DNA of 40,867 bases, from NCBI GenBank assembly GCA_942492445.1, contig CALOEW010000018.1, positions 1 to 40,867 on the forward strand, written 5' to 3'. Position numbers and translations under genes: made by a program. Under the pieces are notes generated by a model. It searched no databases and was not told where the DNA came from. It saw only the letters and a list, made by a program, of their open reading frames with translations. Shown here one piece after another: positions 24,091-33,364 of the stretch (position 1 is its first letter; each line of letters opens with the position of its first letter). The DNA comes from NORP240 sp942492445 (GTDB taxonomy: Bacteria > Pseudomonadota > Gammaproteobacteria > Pseudomonadales > Pseudohongiellaceae).

Positions 24091-25115
24091 GCGGCAATCC
24101 CTCTGTTGTCGATGGTCAGTGCAGCGAAATAATCCTGGAGAGCATGCAGCTGACCTGACGGAGTAGTCTGGCGGCTGAACAATTGCCAGAATTCCCCCGT
24201 GCCGAGGTTACTTTCAAGCCGGCTGGCAGCCAGTTGCCTGAAATACCAGTTTACATGCTTGCGAGCAAATAGCACCCCTTTGCGCTCACCGTAATGTGCA
24301 TGGATTTTTACCAGGTGGTCTGTGACGGTCCTGCCGATATCGTCGCACCCGGGCGGTGCCGACAGTTTTCCGGTAATCAGGTAGAGACGAATGGCATCAA
24401 AGATCCACGGCCGCCCCTGGGCGCCCCTGCCGATCATCAGGCCGTCCGCCCCGGTCTCACGCAGCACCTGCCTGGCTTTTTCAGGAGAAGTGATGTCGCC
24501 GTTGGCAATTACCGGGATGGACACTGCCCGCCTGATATTGGCAATGGTCGCGTATTCCGCGTCGCCCTTGAAGCGGCAGGCTCGTGTCCGCCCGTGTACT
24601 GTCAGCATTTTTATCCCCGCCTGTTCCGCCACCCTGGCAATCTCCACGCCATTGCGTGTTTCCGGACACCAGCCGGTGCGGATTTTCAACGTGACCGGGA
24701 CATCTACCGCCGCCACCACGGCGTGCAGAATGCGGTTAACCAGGGCCGGATCCTTCAGCAAGGCGGACCCGGCCGCCTTGCGCAGGACTTTTTTGGCCGG
24801 GCAGCCCATGTTGATGTCGATGATATCGGCGCCCATGGCAACATTGACAATGGCGGCTTCCGACATCAGGCCTGGATCGGAACCGGCGATCTGTACCACC
24901 TGGGGGCCGGCGATGTCGGGTTTGATCTGCCGCAGGCGGTTCTTATCGCTGGTCCAGCGTTCCCTGTTACAGGTTAACATTTCCGCCACGGTCAGGCCTG
25001 CACCGTTGGCGCAGCAGATTTCCCGGAACGGGCTGTCGCTCACACCGGCCATTGGGGCCAGCAGCAGGGGATTGGCGATAGTGAAGTCACCGATCTGAAG
25101 GGGCTTCAGTTCCAT
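24087..25115 (-). CDS. dusB: tRNA-dihydrouridine synthase B
   Basis: 342 residues, a flavin enzyme that reduces uridine in tRNA D-loops. Motifs are NPLLLAPMAGVSDSPFREIC (FMN site), IDINMGCPAKKVLRKAAGSA with the catalytic Cys, VTLKIRTGW, LTVHGRTRACRFKGDAEYAT, VIANGDITSPEKARQVL, and GADGLMIGRGAQGRPWIF. A C-terminal helical domain includes HYGERKGVLFARKHVNWYFR, the DusB-type tRNA-binding part. It overlaps fis. Length is slightly above E. coli DusB (321). Confidence 0.95.
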   Translation of the reverse strand: MELKPLQIGDFTIANPLLLAPMAGVSDSPFREICCANGAGLTVAEMLTCNRERWTSDKNRLRQIKPDIAGPQVVQIAGSDPGLMSEAAIVNVAMGADIIDINMGCPAKKVLRKAAGSALLKDPALVNRILHAVVAAVDVPVTLKIRTGWCPETRNGVEIARVAEQAGIKMLTVHGRTRACRFKGDAEYATIANIRRAVSIPVIANGDITSPEKARQVLRETGADGLMIGRGAQGRPWIFDAIRLYLITGKLSAPPGCDDIGRTVTDHLVKIHAHYGERKGVLFARKHVNWYFRQLAASRLESNLGTGEFWQLFSRQTTPSGQLHALQDYFAALTIDNRGIAA

Positions 25116-25201
25116 GTTCCGGGTCAGCGTGATGGGGAGCAGGATATTGTACCGATCTGATCACTCAGGTCAAAGCTGAAAACTGTGGCAGAGACGGGAA
25201 T

Positions 25202-27283
25202 TCAGGACCCGGGCCTGGGAGGCGCCGCCTTGAAACCCAGCTGATAGTTTACTGCGCTGGGGCCGGGATCGGCGAGTTCCAGAGTAATCTGTACCGGAGC
25301 ACCGGGTGGCATCAGGGGCATTCCCCGCAGCGCCTGCGGAAGGTATTCGTCTGGAAGAAGTTGCCGGGAATCGATAGTCGAATTGTTCAGGTCTGAAAAC
25401 CGCAATTCGATAAGCGGGAAGGGCTGCGGAAACTCGGCGCGATTGCGAAATACCGCATTCAGCTCCAGGGTATCTGCCAGTTGCGGATGGCTGCGAACCA
25501 CCAGGTTATCGGTCTGAATCTGCGTGGGATTCACGTAAGGGGGCAGGTCACAACCGACCAGGCTGCAAGCGCTCAGGTACCAGGGACGAAAGCCTGGATC
25601 CTGGCTCAGAACCGGCAGGCGCTGCCAGGCCAGCTGCACAGCAAAGACCAGCACCGCCAGCAGGCAGGCGCTGGCGATCAGGGCAATTTTTGATGCGCGG
25701 CGGCTGGTGTTGCGGTTTTCAAGCTCCAGGGAGTTGTCAACGTCCCGAATGGCACGCAGGTTTTCCTCACTCAGCTGTTCCAGGGAGTCCTGGTCATCGA
25801 GGCCACTATTCATGACTCTGGCGCGGAGTTGTTCCTTGCCGTTGTTGCCCTCGGGGCGGGATTTTTCAGCACATCGCGCCTGCCCGGGAGAATCGGCGGC
25901 TTTGCCGCTATTGTCCCTGCTTGACTTTGCGCCCCTGCTGATCGTGGCAGGGCCGGTATGTGGCGTCGTATCGGATTCCGACGCATTGCCCACAGACTTT
26001 GCAACACTGCGCCCACCGCCCGTCCGGGGTTCCTTCTGGCCCTGCCGGTTGTCGCCACCGGTATTGGCGCCAGAGGACGCTTTCCTGCCCTTCAGTGCTT
26101 TATTTTCCTTACCTCTGGGCTCTGACTTTTCAGGCATCGTTTCGTTTTCGCTCTTGAAGGCAGATGGCTGATAGGGATCCACTGGTAAAATCACGAAGGA
26201 CTTTTCATCCAGCTCGACGTCCGCCTCCTCCCACTCGGCATCACCGGCAAGGGCGTCGAAGAACTGGTCGTCGGTGACGTTGACCTCGTTCAGTTCCGTC
26301 TCGTTCAGCGCATCCGCCGGTTCGATGGTCTCCACGTCAAGAAACCTGGCCTCGGCAGGCTCGAGATCCTCGTCATCATACAGGAAATCGGAGTCCCGGT
26401 GCGGCTCACATGCGTCACCTCCCGGGTGTTTTTTTGACCGCTCGTTAGCTTTTTTCAATGCCTCGAGCAGGGTCGTGGAATCCGGGCCGGCTGGCAGTAT
26501 CACCTCGGAATTGCCGGATTCCTTAAGCCTCGCCAGCAGGGAAGCGGCGTCGGGACCTTTCGGCAGGATCACTTCGGATGACTGAGAGCCGTCCTGTACG
26601 CGGCTCTCCGCGACAGTCGGGGACTTGCGGGCGGCCCGGTTCCGGGCCGCAGAGCTGGAAGAGCCCGGTAGCAGGCTTCCGAGCAACGACGTCAGGCTGA
26701 AACTGGAAGGCGTGGTCCCGGAGGGAAATTTAAATGATGCCCGAAGCTGGAAGCGGCCGTCATCGCCCTGCCTGGTCTCGGAAGCGGCCTTTGAGATTTT
26801 CCGCTCGCCGGCGTCGTAAATGTCGAATTCGTGGTCCTGGACATCGTGATGGGGATTGGCGACGCTGGCAGTTCTGTCATCCGCTTCAAACACGTTGAAA
26901 TTGCTGTCGGTCGTCTGCTCCCTGGCAGGGCTGCCCACATCGGCCGGGTCGACATCGAACACGTCGAAGTCGCTGTCGTGAATATCCGACTTGGGGTAGA
27001 GCGCCTCTTCCTGGCCCCAGTCCTCGTCCTGGTCGTCGCCGTGGCTGAGAAATTCGGCGGGATCGAAATAGTCTCCGGGTGCGGAGATAAATACCGACTC
27101 CTCATCCAGGTGTTCCCGGTCGTCGTTGGAGGCGTGAGAGTGGCGGTCTACCAGGTTCCGATTGGCTTCAAAGATTGACAGGCAGGCACCACATCGCACC
27201 AGTCCATGAGCCGCCTGCAGCATTCGGGCACTGGTGTTGAATGTTGATTCACAACGCGGGCACTGGGTTACGTGTAAAGCCAT
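25202..27283 (-). CDS. Long zinc-ribbon / DUF3426 membrane protein
   Basis: 693 residues. An MJ0042-type zinc ribbon comes first, with cysteines 8, 11, 31 and 34 (CPRCESTF ... LVRCGACLSIF). A ~490-residue low-complexity, acidic then charged linker follows. One transmembrane helix lies at about 531-553 (IALIASACLLAVLVFAVQLA) and then the DUF3426 domain with GFRPWYLSACSLVGCDLPPY and the late-competence-like LVVRSHPQLADTLELNAVF. The linker holds repeats: three of the form D-F-[DN]-[VI]-[FY] (DSDFDVFDVD, DSNFNVFEAD, DHEFDIYDAG) and two of SEVILP.GPD. Family members usually have a much shorter linker. It is encoded between prmA and dusB as in Pseudomonas. Function is unknown; the cytosolic finger may bind protein or nucleic acid. 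Confidence 0.82.
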   Translation of the reverse strand: MALHVTQCPRCESTFNTSARMLQAAHGLVRCGACLSIFEANRNLVDRHSHASNDDREHLDEESVFISAPGDYFDPAEFLSHGDDQDEDWGQEEALYPKSDIHDSDFDVFDVDPADVGSPAREQTTDSNFNVFEADDRTASVANPHHDVQDHEFDIYDAGERKISKAASETRQGDDGRFQLRASFKFPSGTTPSSFSLTSLLGSLLPGSSSSAARNRAARKSPTVAESRVQDGSQSSEVILPKGPDAASLLARLKESGNSEVILPAGPDSTTLLEALKKANERSKKHPGGDACEPHRDSDFLYDDEDLEPAEARFLDVETIEPADALNETELNEVNVTDDQFFDALAGDAEWEEADVELDEKSFVILPVDPYQPSAFKSENETMPEKSEPRGKENKALKGRKASSGANTGGDNRQGQKEPRTGGGRSVAKSVGNASESDTTPHTGPATISRGAKSSRDNSGKAADSPGQARCAEKSRPEGNNGKEQLRARVMNSGLDDQDSLEQLSEENLRAIRDVDNSLELENRNTSRRASKIALIASACLLAVLVFAVQLAWQRLPVLSQDPGFRPWYLSACSLVGCDLPPYVNPTQIQTDNLVVRSHPQLADTLELNAVFRNRAEFPQPFPLIELRFSDLNNSTIDSRQLLPDEYLPQALRGMPLMPPGAPVQITLELADPGPSAVNYQLGFKAAPPRPGS

Positions 27284-27480
27284 TTTTTAACAATTGCGAG
27301 CATTTTCGCTATCGATACCTGTATTTTCCCGGTTGTAGCAAGGTATACCACCGGATGCCTACTGCCGGCTACCCGCCGCTGTCGAGGATTTACCCTGGTT
27401 CACATTTCCTGGCCGCTGGACACTGAATGAGCCACCGGCTGGCGGCCGTATACTCCTGTTTCTGGTTCATCACCGGCTCC

Positions 27481-28386
27481 CTAGCTATATCGTCTTGTTC
27501 CGGAAACTCTTGTCCACCGCTCCCGTTCCACGGATTCGGTCAGGTCGAACCACCGCCGGTAGTGGCTGCGGAGACTCTCAGCCTGCTCCGGTAAAATGCC
27601 TGACATGACCAGGTCGCCGCCGGGCCGGACCAGTTCGGCAAAGTGTGGCGCCAGTTGCTCGAGGGGACCGGCAAGGATATTGGCGACCAGCACGTCGGCC
27701 GGCAATGACACAGGGCTGGAAGGTATCTGTTCGGGCAGGCTGCAGGCCAGACTGGCTGCATCGAGGCCGTTGGCATCACGGTTGGCCTGACAGGCCTGAA
27801 TGGCCTGGGGGTCATTGTCCACCGCCAGCACCTGCCTGGCATTCAGAAGGGCGGCGGCAATCGCCAGCACCCCCGAACCACAGCCGTAATCGATGACCAG
27901 TTTGTGCTCCAGGTCCTTTGCCTCCAGCCATTCAAGACACAGGGCGGTGGTCGGGTGGGTTCCGGTTCCGAAAGCGAGGCCTGGATCGAGCAGGATGGTA
28001 ACCGCCTCCGGGTCCGGCGGCGTGAGCCAGCTTGGGCAGATCCAGAGCCGGGACCCGAATTTCAGGGGATGAAATCTGTCCATCCAGGTCGTTGCCCAGT
28101 CCTGGTCCGGCAGAATTTCACGTTCCATGTGTAAACCGGTCGCGGTTGCATCCCGGGCACGCCATTTCAGCTCCCGCTGCAACGGCTCAAGGTCCGCACC
28201 GTCAGGGAACAGGGCGCTGAGCGCTACCGTGTCCCACAATGGTGTTGTTCCGGGTTCGGTCTGAAAAACCGGATGGTCCTCGGCATCGGTCAGCGTCACC
28301 GAAGTCGCGCCGGCATCCAGCAGCGATTGTTCCAACTCCTCTGCCAGGGCAGACGGGACCCGCAAACGCAGAAGTTGCCACGGCAT
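27481..28386 (-). CDS. prmA: Ribosomal protein L11 methyltransferase
   Basis: 301 residues. An N-terminal L11-recognition domain begins PWQLLRLRVPSALAEELEQS, and an SAM-dependent methyltransferase domain follows: LLDPGLAFGTGTHPTTALCL, VIDYGCGSGVLAIAAALLNA with the SAM loop, LAVDNDPQAIQA, and VLVANILAGPLEQLAPHFA with the NILA motif. It trimethylates amino groups of L11. The start overlaps the accC stop (shared base at 28,386), so it is probably co-expressed with the acetyl-CoA carboxylase genes. Confidence 0.95.
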   Translation of the reverse strand: MPWQLLRLRVPSALAEELEQSLLDAGATSVTLTDAEDHPVFQTEPGTTPLWDTVALSALFPDGADLEPLQRELKWRARDATATGLHMEREILPDQDWATTWMDRFHPLKFGSRLWICPSWLTPPDPEAVTILLDPGLAFGTGTHPTTALCLEWLEAKDLEHKLVIDYGCGSGVLAIAAALLNARQVLAVDNDPQAIQACQANRDANGLDAASLACSLPEQIPSSPVSLPADVLVANILAGPLEQLAPHFAELVRPGGDLVMSGILPEQAESLRSHYRRWFDLTESVERERWTRVSGTRRYS

Positions 28387-29726
28387 CAGAGGGAAAGTTT
28401 CTTTTCCAGGTAGTGAATGTTCACACCACCGGCCCGGAATTCCCGGTCCCTGATCAGATCACGGTGCAGGGGCGTGTTGGTCTTGATGCCGTCCACCAGC
28501 AGTTCGTCAAGGGCGTTCTCCATGCGCACCAGTGCTTCTTCCCGGGAGGCACCGCAGGTGATGAGTTTGGCCACCAGGGAATCATAATAGGGTGGGATCC
28601 GGTAGCCACTGTAGAGGTGGGAATCCACTCGTACCCCCAGGCCTCCCGGGGCGTGGTAAAGTTCCACCAGCCCCGGGCTGGGCATAAACGTTACCGGATC
28701 TTCGGCATTGATCCGGCATTCGACGGCGTGACCACGGATGACGACGTCCTCCTGCCGGACTGACAGGGGTTCGCCGGACGCAATGCGCAGCTGTTCCTTG
28801 ACGATATCCACGCCGGTGACCATTTCCGTGACCGGGTGTTCGACCTGGACCCGGGTATTCATTTCGATGAAGTAGAACTGTTGATTTTCATACAGAAATT
28901 CCAGGGTGCCGGCCCCGCGATACTTGAGATTCTTACAGGCCTGAATGCAGGTCTGTGCCACTTCGTCCCGGACTTCCTGCGGAATTCCCGGCGCCGGGGC
29001 TTCCTCGATGACCTTCTGATGCCGGCGTTGCAGGGAGCAATCCCGGTCGCCCAGGTGAATGGCATTTCCCTCACCGTCACCGATAACCTGAATCTCGACG
29101 TGACGGGGGTTCTCAAGAAATTTCTCCAGATAGACCACGCCGCTGCTGAAGTAGGATTTCGCCTCCGACTGGGTCACATAGATCGCTTTCAGCAGCGCGG
29201 CTTCGCTGTGGACTACCCGCATGCCCCGGCCACCGCCTCCGGCTGCCGCTTTGATGATAACCGGGTAGCCGATTTCCCGGGCCAGTGCGAGGGTGCGGTC
29301 GGAATTGTCGTCAACCGGGCCGTTGGAGCCCGGTACCGTGGGTACGCCAGCCTCACGCATCACATTGATGGCTGAGACCTTGTCGCCCATCAGGCGAATG
29401 GTATCGGCGCGCGGGCCGATGAAGGTAAACCCGCTGTTTTCCACCTGCTCGGCAAAATCCGCGTTCTCGGACAGGAACCCGTAACCCGGGTGCACTGCCA
29501 CCGCGTCGGTGACTTCCATGGCGGAGATGATGGCCGGGATATTCAGGTAACTTTCTTTCGCCGAGGCAGGACCGATGCAGACGGATTCATCGGCCAGGCG
29601 CACGTGCATGAGATCGCGATCGGCACTGGAGTGAACGGCGACTGTTTTAATGCCCAGCTCCTTGCAGGCACGGAGCACACGAAGGGCGATTTCACCCCGG
29701 TTGGCAATGAGTACTTTATCGAACAT
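28386..29726 (-). CDS. accC: Biotin carboxylase subunit of acetyl-CoA carboxylase
   Basis: 446 residues, typical length. ATP-grasp motifs: FDKVLIANRGEIALRVLRAC at the start, HPGYGFLSENADFAEQVE, IIKAAAGGGGRGMRVV, EKFLENPRHVEIQVIGDGEG, RDCSLQRRHQKVIEEAPAPG, and FYFIEMNTRVQVEHPVTEMV with the catalytic residues. It carboxylates biotin on AccB using bicarbonate and ATP, the first step of malonyl-CoA supply for fatty acid synthesis. It starts three bases after accB. Confidence 0.97.
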   Translation of the reverse strand: MFDKVLIANRGEIALRVLRACKELGIKTVAVHSSADRDLMHVRLADESVCIGPASAKESYLNIPAIISAMEVTDAVAVHPGYGFLSENADFAEQVENSGFTFIGPRADTIRLMGDKVSAINVMREAGVPTVPGSNGPVDDNSDRTLALAREIGYPVIIKAAAGGGGRGMRVVHSEAALLKAIYVTQSEAKSYFSSGVVYLEKFLENPRHVEIQVIGDGEGNAIHLGDRDCSLQRRHQKVIEEAPAPGIPQEVRDEVAQTCIQACKNLKYRGAGTLEFLYENQQFYFIEMNTRVQVEHPVTEMVTGVDIVKEQLRIASGEPLSVRQEDVVIRGHAVECRINAEDPVTFMPSPGLVELYHAPGGLGVRVDSHLYSGYRIPPYYDSLVAKLITCGASREEALVRMENALDELLVDGIKTNTPLHRDLIRDREFRAGGVNIHYLEKKLSL

Positions 29727-29729
29727 GCC

Positions 29730-30182
29730 CTAGGCAATCCTGATTAATGGCTGATCGAATTCAACCGGCTCGCCGTCTTCGACCAGAAAAGCCTCGACTA
29801 CGCCGCCGTGTTCGGCCTCGATCTGGTTCATCATTTTCATTGCCTCGACGATACAGACAACGTCACCGGCTTCCACGGTCTGGCCTATTTCCACAAACGG
29901 GGGGGAGGAAGGGGATGGCGCCCGGTAGAAAGTACCAACCATCGGGGAAAGCACTTCCTTGCTCCGGGATGACTGGTCGAGGCCGGCAGGTGGGGGCACG
30001 TTCACTTCGGCAGCAGCGGGTTGTGGAGCCGGGGGAGGTGGCGGCTGGTAAGCCATCGCGGCCGGCAAAGCAGACGAGTTGCGACTGATGCGCACAGATT
30101 CCTCGCCCTCCCTGATTTCTATCTCAGCGATGTCTGATGTCTCGAGGAGCTCGATGAGCTTCTTTACTTTTCTAATATCCAT
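29730..30182 (-). CDS. accB: Biotin carboxyl carrier protein of acetyl-CoA carboxylase
   Basis: 150 residues. An N-terminal helical region (MDIRKVKKLIELLETSDIAE), a Pro/Ala-rich flexible linker (YQPPPPPAPQPAA), and a C-terminal biotinyl domain beginning VLSPMVGTFYRAPSPSSPPF with the biotinylation site IVEAMKMMNQIEAE (Lys of EAMKM). The gene lies 30 bp after aroQ and three bases before accC, the standard aroQ-accB-accC order. Confidence 0.97.
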   Translation of the reverse strand: MDIRKVKKLIELLETSDIAEIEIREGEESVRISRNSSALPAAMAYQPPPPPAPQPAAAEVNVPPPAGLDQSSRSKEVLSPMVGTFYRAPSPSSPPFVEIGQTVEAGDVVCIVEAMKMMNQIEAEHGGVVEAFLVEDGEPVEFDQPLIRIA

Positions 30183-30212
30183 TAACGGGTCTCACCTGAG
30201 GTTGTCGATGAA

Positions 30213-30659
30213 TTAAACTCCGGCTGCCAGTTTGCGCATGGCTGCTTCCAGGGCAAGTTCGTAACCGTGGGCACCGAACCCGACGATAGTCCCCACGGCG
30301 GCAGCGGCCAGATAGGATTTTTGTCGGAATGCCTCCCGGCGGTGCAGATTGGACAGGTGAACCTCGATAAAAGGAATGTCTGCCGCCAGAAATGCATCCA
30401 GCAGGGCGATGCTGGTGTGGGTGAACGCACCCGGATTGATAATGATGAAGGCGGTGCCGTCCTTGCGGGCGGCGTGCAGTCGGTCAATCAGTTGGTGTTC
30501 GGCATTACTTTGCAGGGTGTCCAGCTGGTGGTCCTGTTTCCTGCACATCTCCGTCAGACGCCCGTTAATGTCGTCAAGCGTATCCGTGCCGTAAATGTGG
30601 GGTTCCCGATCGCCAAGCAGGTTAAGGTTGGGTCCGTGCAGGACCAGAATGTGTGCCAT
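30213..30659 (-). CDS. aroQ: 3-dehydroquinate dehydratase, type II
   Basis: 148 residues of the dodecameric type II enzyme in the shikimate pathway. Motifs: ILVLHGPNLNLLGDREPHIY with the active-site Arg and Tyr, TLQSNAEHQLIDRLHAA, FIIINPGAFTHTSIALLDAF, and FIEVHLSNLHRREAFRQKSY with the catalytic His, followed by GTIVGFGAHGYELAL. One small oddity is LHRRE where most members have IHARE. It heads the aroQ-accB-accC-prmA run. Confidence 0.95.
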   Translation of the reverse strand: MAHILVLHGPNLNLLGDREPHIYGTDTLDDINGRLTEMCRKQDHQLDTLQSNAEHQLIDRLHAARKDGTAFIIINPGAFTHTSIALLDAFLAADIPFIEVHLSNLHRREAFRQKSYLAAAAVGTIVGFGAHGYELALEAAMRKLAAGV

Positions 30660-30760
30660 GGTTTGAAAAGTCCTGTCAGCAAAACCAGAAGCTGGTAAGT
30701 TTTAGTAAAGATCGGCGCATTTTCTCAGAAATTTACCGATTTTTCACCAATTTTCATGAC

Positions 30761-30781
30761 CCCGATCTGGCCGGAATCGGG
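30761..30781 (-). terminator. Possible hairpin terminator after the DsbD-domain gene
   Basis: CCCGAT and ATCGGG form a 6-bp stem around a nine-base loop immediately downstream of the leftward stop at 30,783. There is no T-run directly after it on the minus strand, so termination would be weak. Confidence 0.3.
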
Positions 30782-30782
30782 T

Positions 30783-31271
30783 TTAGGGGAAGAGAGGCTG
30801 GCTGGTGGATTGCGGGGGATAACAGAATCCCCACTCGGCGCATCCCTGGTATTCAATGATCAGGAGGGTGGTGGGCGGCAGCGCCGGATCCAGGGTGAGT
30901 CTGGCAGTCACGTTGCCATAGTAGGCTTCTATGTCCCCGAAAAACTGGTCGGTCTTCGCTACGCCAGCAGGGAGTTTGAATGCCACCAGCTGCCGATCGT
31001 CCCGGTCGGGAAGCTGCAGCGTGAAGTTGAACTGATGGCGGTAGAGGTAATGCTCGGGGGCGACCTGCCAGGTGACGTTCAGGGTCTGATCGTCCACGAT
31101 GCTGATGAAATAGGGAAAGGCCTGGTCCAGGGGCAGCGGGCTGGGCCTGTCATTTCGATTCAGAAAGCTGCTGTTGGCGTTGGGCAGCAGTTGGGCGCCG
31201 ACCGGTATTGCCAGCCCCAGCGCCAGTGCCAGGACGAGAACGGTGTGTAAAATTTTCCTGATCATATTCAC
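30783..31271 (-). CDS. Stand-alone N-terminal (alpha) domain of DsbD
   Basis: 162 residues. A signal peptide (MIRKILHTVLVLALALGLAI, cleaved near VGAQ) is followed by one immunoglobulin-like nDsbD domain. FLNRNDRPSPLPLDQAFPYF and QVAPEHYLYRHQFNF are typical, and GCAEWGFCYPP keeps both redox cysteines with the C-x5-C spacing. Full DsbD (about 570-600 residues) goes on with eight membrane helices and a thioredoxin domain; here the frame ends ten residues after the second Cys. In Pseudomonas a complete dsbD is next to aroQ. This is either an internal deletion or a real single-domain periplasmic thiol carrier. No remnant of the missing domains is visible before aroQ. Confidence 0.82.
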   Translation of the reverse strand: MNMIRKILHTVLVLALALGLAIPVGAQLLPNANSSFLNRNDRPSPLPLDQAFPYFISIVDDQTLNVTWQVAPEHYLYRHQFNFTLQLPDRDDRQLVAFKLPAGVAKTDQFFGDIEAYYGNVTARLTLDPALPPTTLLIIEYQGCAEWGFCYPPQSTSQPLFP

Positions 31272-31299
31272 GTGAGACCGCCCCGGGCCGGTTTGCCGT

Positions 31300-32517
31300 T
31301 CAGTTCTCCAGGCGTTCGAAAATCAGGCAGGCGTTGGTACCGCCAAACCCAAAACTGTTGGACATGATACAGTTCAGGGTTATATCGTCCAGACGTTTCA
31401 TAACGATGGGCATGCCCTCCGCCTCGGGATCGAGATTTTCGATATTGGCGGATGCGGCGATGAAGTTGTTTTCCATCATCAACAGGCTGTATATGGCCTC
31501 ATGTGCCCCTGCTGCCCCGAGTGAATGCCCGCTGAGGGACTTGGTGGAATTGATGGCCGGCAGCTGTTCGCCAAATATCTCACGAATCGCCCGCAGTTCC
31601 GAGATGTCACCTGCCGGTGTACTGGTGCCATGGGTGTTGAGGTAGTCGACCTGGGTGGTGGTGGTCTTCATTGCCATTTTCATAGCGCGTTTGCCGCCCT
31701 CTCCTGATGGAGCCACCATGTCGTGGCCATCCGAGGTGGCACCGTAACCGGTTATCTCGGCATAGATTTTTGCTCCCCGGGCACGGGCATGCTCCAGTTC
31801 TTCCACCACCAGAACAGCCCCTCCGCCAGCGATAACGAAGCCGTCGCGATCCCGGTCGAAAGCCCGGGACGCTTTTTCGGGGGTGTCGTTGTACCGGGTG
31901 GACATGGCCCCCATGGCGTCGAACATATGGGACAATGTCCAATGTTCGGCTTCGCCACCCCCGGCAAAGACCAGGTCCTGCTTGTCCAGTTGAATCAGCT
32001 CTACCGCGTTGCCGATACAGTGGGCACTGGTGGCACAGGCCGAGGAGATGGAGTAGTTCACGCCTTTGATCCGGAAAGAAGTCGCCAGGCAGGCGGACAC
32101 CGTGCTGCCCATGCTGCGCGTTACCCGGTAAGGGCCCACGCGGCGCAACCCTTTTGCCCTCATGATATCTGCAGACTCGACCTGATCCTCGGTTGAGGAA
32201 CCGCCTGCTCCCATAATGATGCCGGTGCGCTCGTTGGAGACTTCGTCATCCTTCAGGCCGGCGTCATTGATGGCATCCTTCATGGCCAGGTAACCATAGG
32301 CTGCGGCATCCCCCATGAAACGCAACAGCTTGCGATCGATCAGCGCAGCGGTATCGATATTGATGGAGCCTGACACCTGGGAACGCATGCCGATGTCTTT
32401 GTACTCCTGATTGAACCGGATACCGCTGTTACCCTCACGAAGCGATCGGGTGACAGTATCCTTGTCATTCCCCAAGCATGAAACTATGCCCAGGCCGGTA
32501 ACTACAGCTCGTCGCAT
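31300..32517 (-). CDS. fabB: 3-oxoacyl-ACP synthase I
   Basis: 405 residues. The condensing-enzyme triad is visible: Cys near 161 (YSISSACATSAHCIGN), His in LNTHGTSTPAGDISELRA, and His in STKSLSGHSLGAAGAHEAIY, with the Gly-rich end MSNSFGFGGTNACLIFERL. FabB elongates unsaturated acyl chains after FabA. It follows fabA by three bases, the conserved fabA-fabB operon that marks anaerobic-type unsaturated fatty acid synthesis. The DsbD-domain gene starts 28 bp after it. Confidence 0.96.
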   Translation of the reverse strand: MRRAVVTGLGIVSCLGNDKDTVTRSLREGNSGIRFNQEYKDIGMRSQVSGSINIDTAALIDRKLLRFMGDAAAYGYLAMKDAINDAGLKDDEVSNERTGIIMGAGGSSTEDQVESADIMRAKGLRRVGPYRVTRSMGSTVSACLATSFRIKGVNYSISSACATSAHCIGNAVELIQLDKQDLVFAGGGEAEHWTLSHMFDAMGAMSTRYNDTPEKASRAFDRDRDGFVIAGGGAVLVVEELEHARARGAKIYAEITGYGATSDGHDMVAPSGEGGKRAMKMAMKTTTTQVDYLNTHGTSTPAGDISELRAIREIFGEQLPAINSTKSLSGHSLGAAGAHEAIYSLLMMENNFIAASANIENLDPEAEGMPIVMKRLDDITLNCIMSNSFGFGGTNACLIFERLEN

Positions 32518-32520
32518 GGT

Positions 32521-33078
32521 TTACTTCTCTGCTTCCCCTTGGTCGAATTTCTGGTCGGGCCTGAAAAGACCGACTTTCAGGCCTTTTGCCTTGTAGATCG
32601 GGTTGCCATCCACCGAGACGGTGCCGTCGGCAATTCCCATGACCAACCTGCGTTCGATGACTCGACTCATGGAAATATCATAAACCACTTTACTGGCATC
32701 GGGCAGAATTTCACCTGAGAATTTCACGTCTCCGGACCCCAGGGCACGGCCTTTGCCAAGGTTGCCCCGCCAGCCGAGGAAAAAGCCGACCAGCTGCCAC
32801 ATGGCATCGAGACCGAGACAGCCCGGCATGACCGGGTCGCCGGGGAAATGGCATTTGAAAAACCACATGTCGGGATTGATATCCAGCTCTGCCACTATAT
32901 GGCCCCTGCCGTAGGCGCCGCCTTCGGAGCTGATTTCAACAATTCGATCCAGCATCAGCATGTTATCGATAGGTAACTTGGCGTTCCCCGGACCAAACAG
33001 ACGCCCATGGCCACATTCGATCAACTCAGCCTTATCGTAGGAAGGCCTGGGTATGAAATTCAGGTTTTTTTCTGCCAT
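32521..33078 (-). CDS. fabA: 3-hydroxydecanoyl-ACP dehydratase/isomerase
   Basis: Start set at ATG 33,078, giving 185 residues that align from the N-terminus (MAEKNLNF...) with FabA (about 171); an upstream ATG at 33,150 would add 24 residues without family support. Motifs: LFGPGNAKLPIDNMLMLDRI, ELDINPDMWFFKCHFPGDPV with the catalytic His, and MPGCLGLDAMWQLVGFFLGW with the catalytic Asp. It introduces the cis double bond at the C10 stage. It is divergent from manC across 286 bp that must contain both promoters; I could not define either one. Confidence 0.95.
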   Translation of the reverse strand: MAEKNLNFIPRPSYDKAELIECGHGRLFGPGNAKLPIDNMLMLDRIVEISSEGGAYGRGHIVAELDINPDMWFFKCHFPGDPVMPGCLGLDAMWQLVGFFLGWRGNLGKGRALGSGDVKFSGEILPDASKVVYDISMSRVIERRLVMGIADGTVSVDGNPIYKAKGLKVGLFRPDQKFDQGEAEK

Positions 33079-33364
33079 CGGTTGCGCCCGTCCCCGACAG
33101 TTAGGACTGTATTTTTGAAAAGTGTGCGATATTAGCGGAACAGCCTGCATTTATCGACCGGTTTTTGACTTGTATCGATCTCTGACCGACGCACTGCGGG
33201 TTAGGCAGCCGGTTAACCTCACCTTATCATGAAGTCTGCTAGACTTGTGCTGCAAAAAACACGGAAGCGGCCAGCGCGGTCGGACATTGGCGGAAACTGA
33301 AACCGCAATGGCCCGGCTTCCCGGCCCACAGGTTCCAGCCAGGGAAACAGCCAGGTAGAAATTG

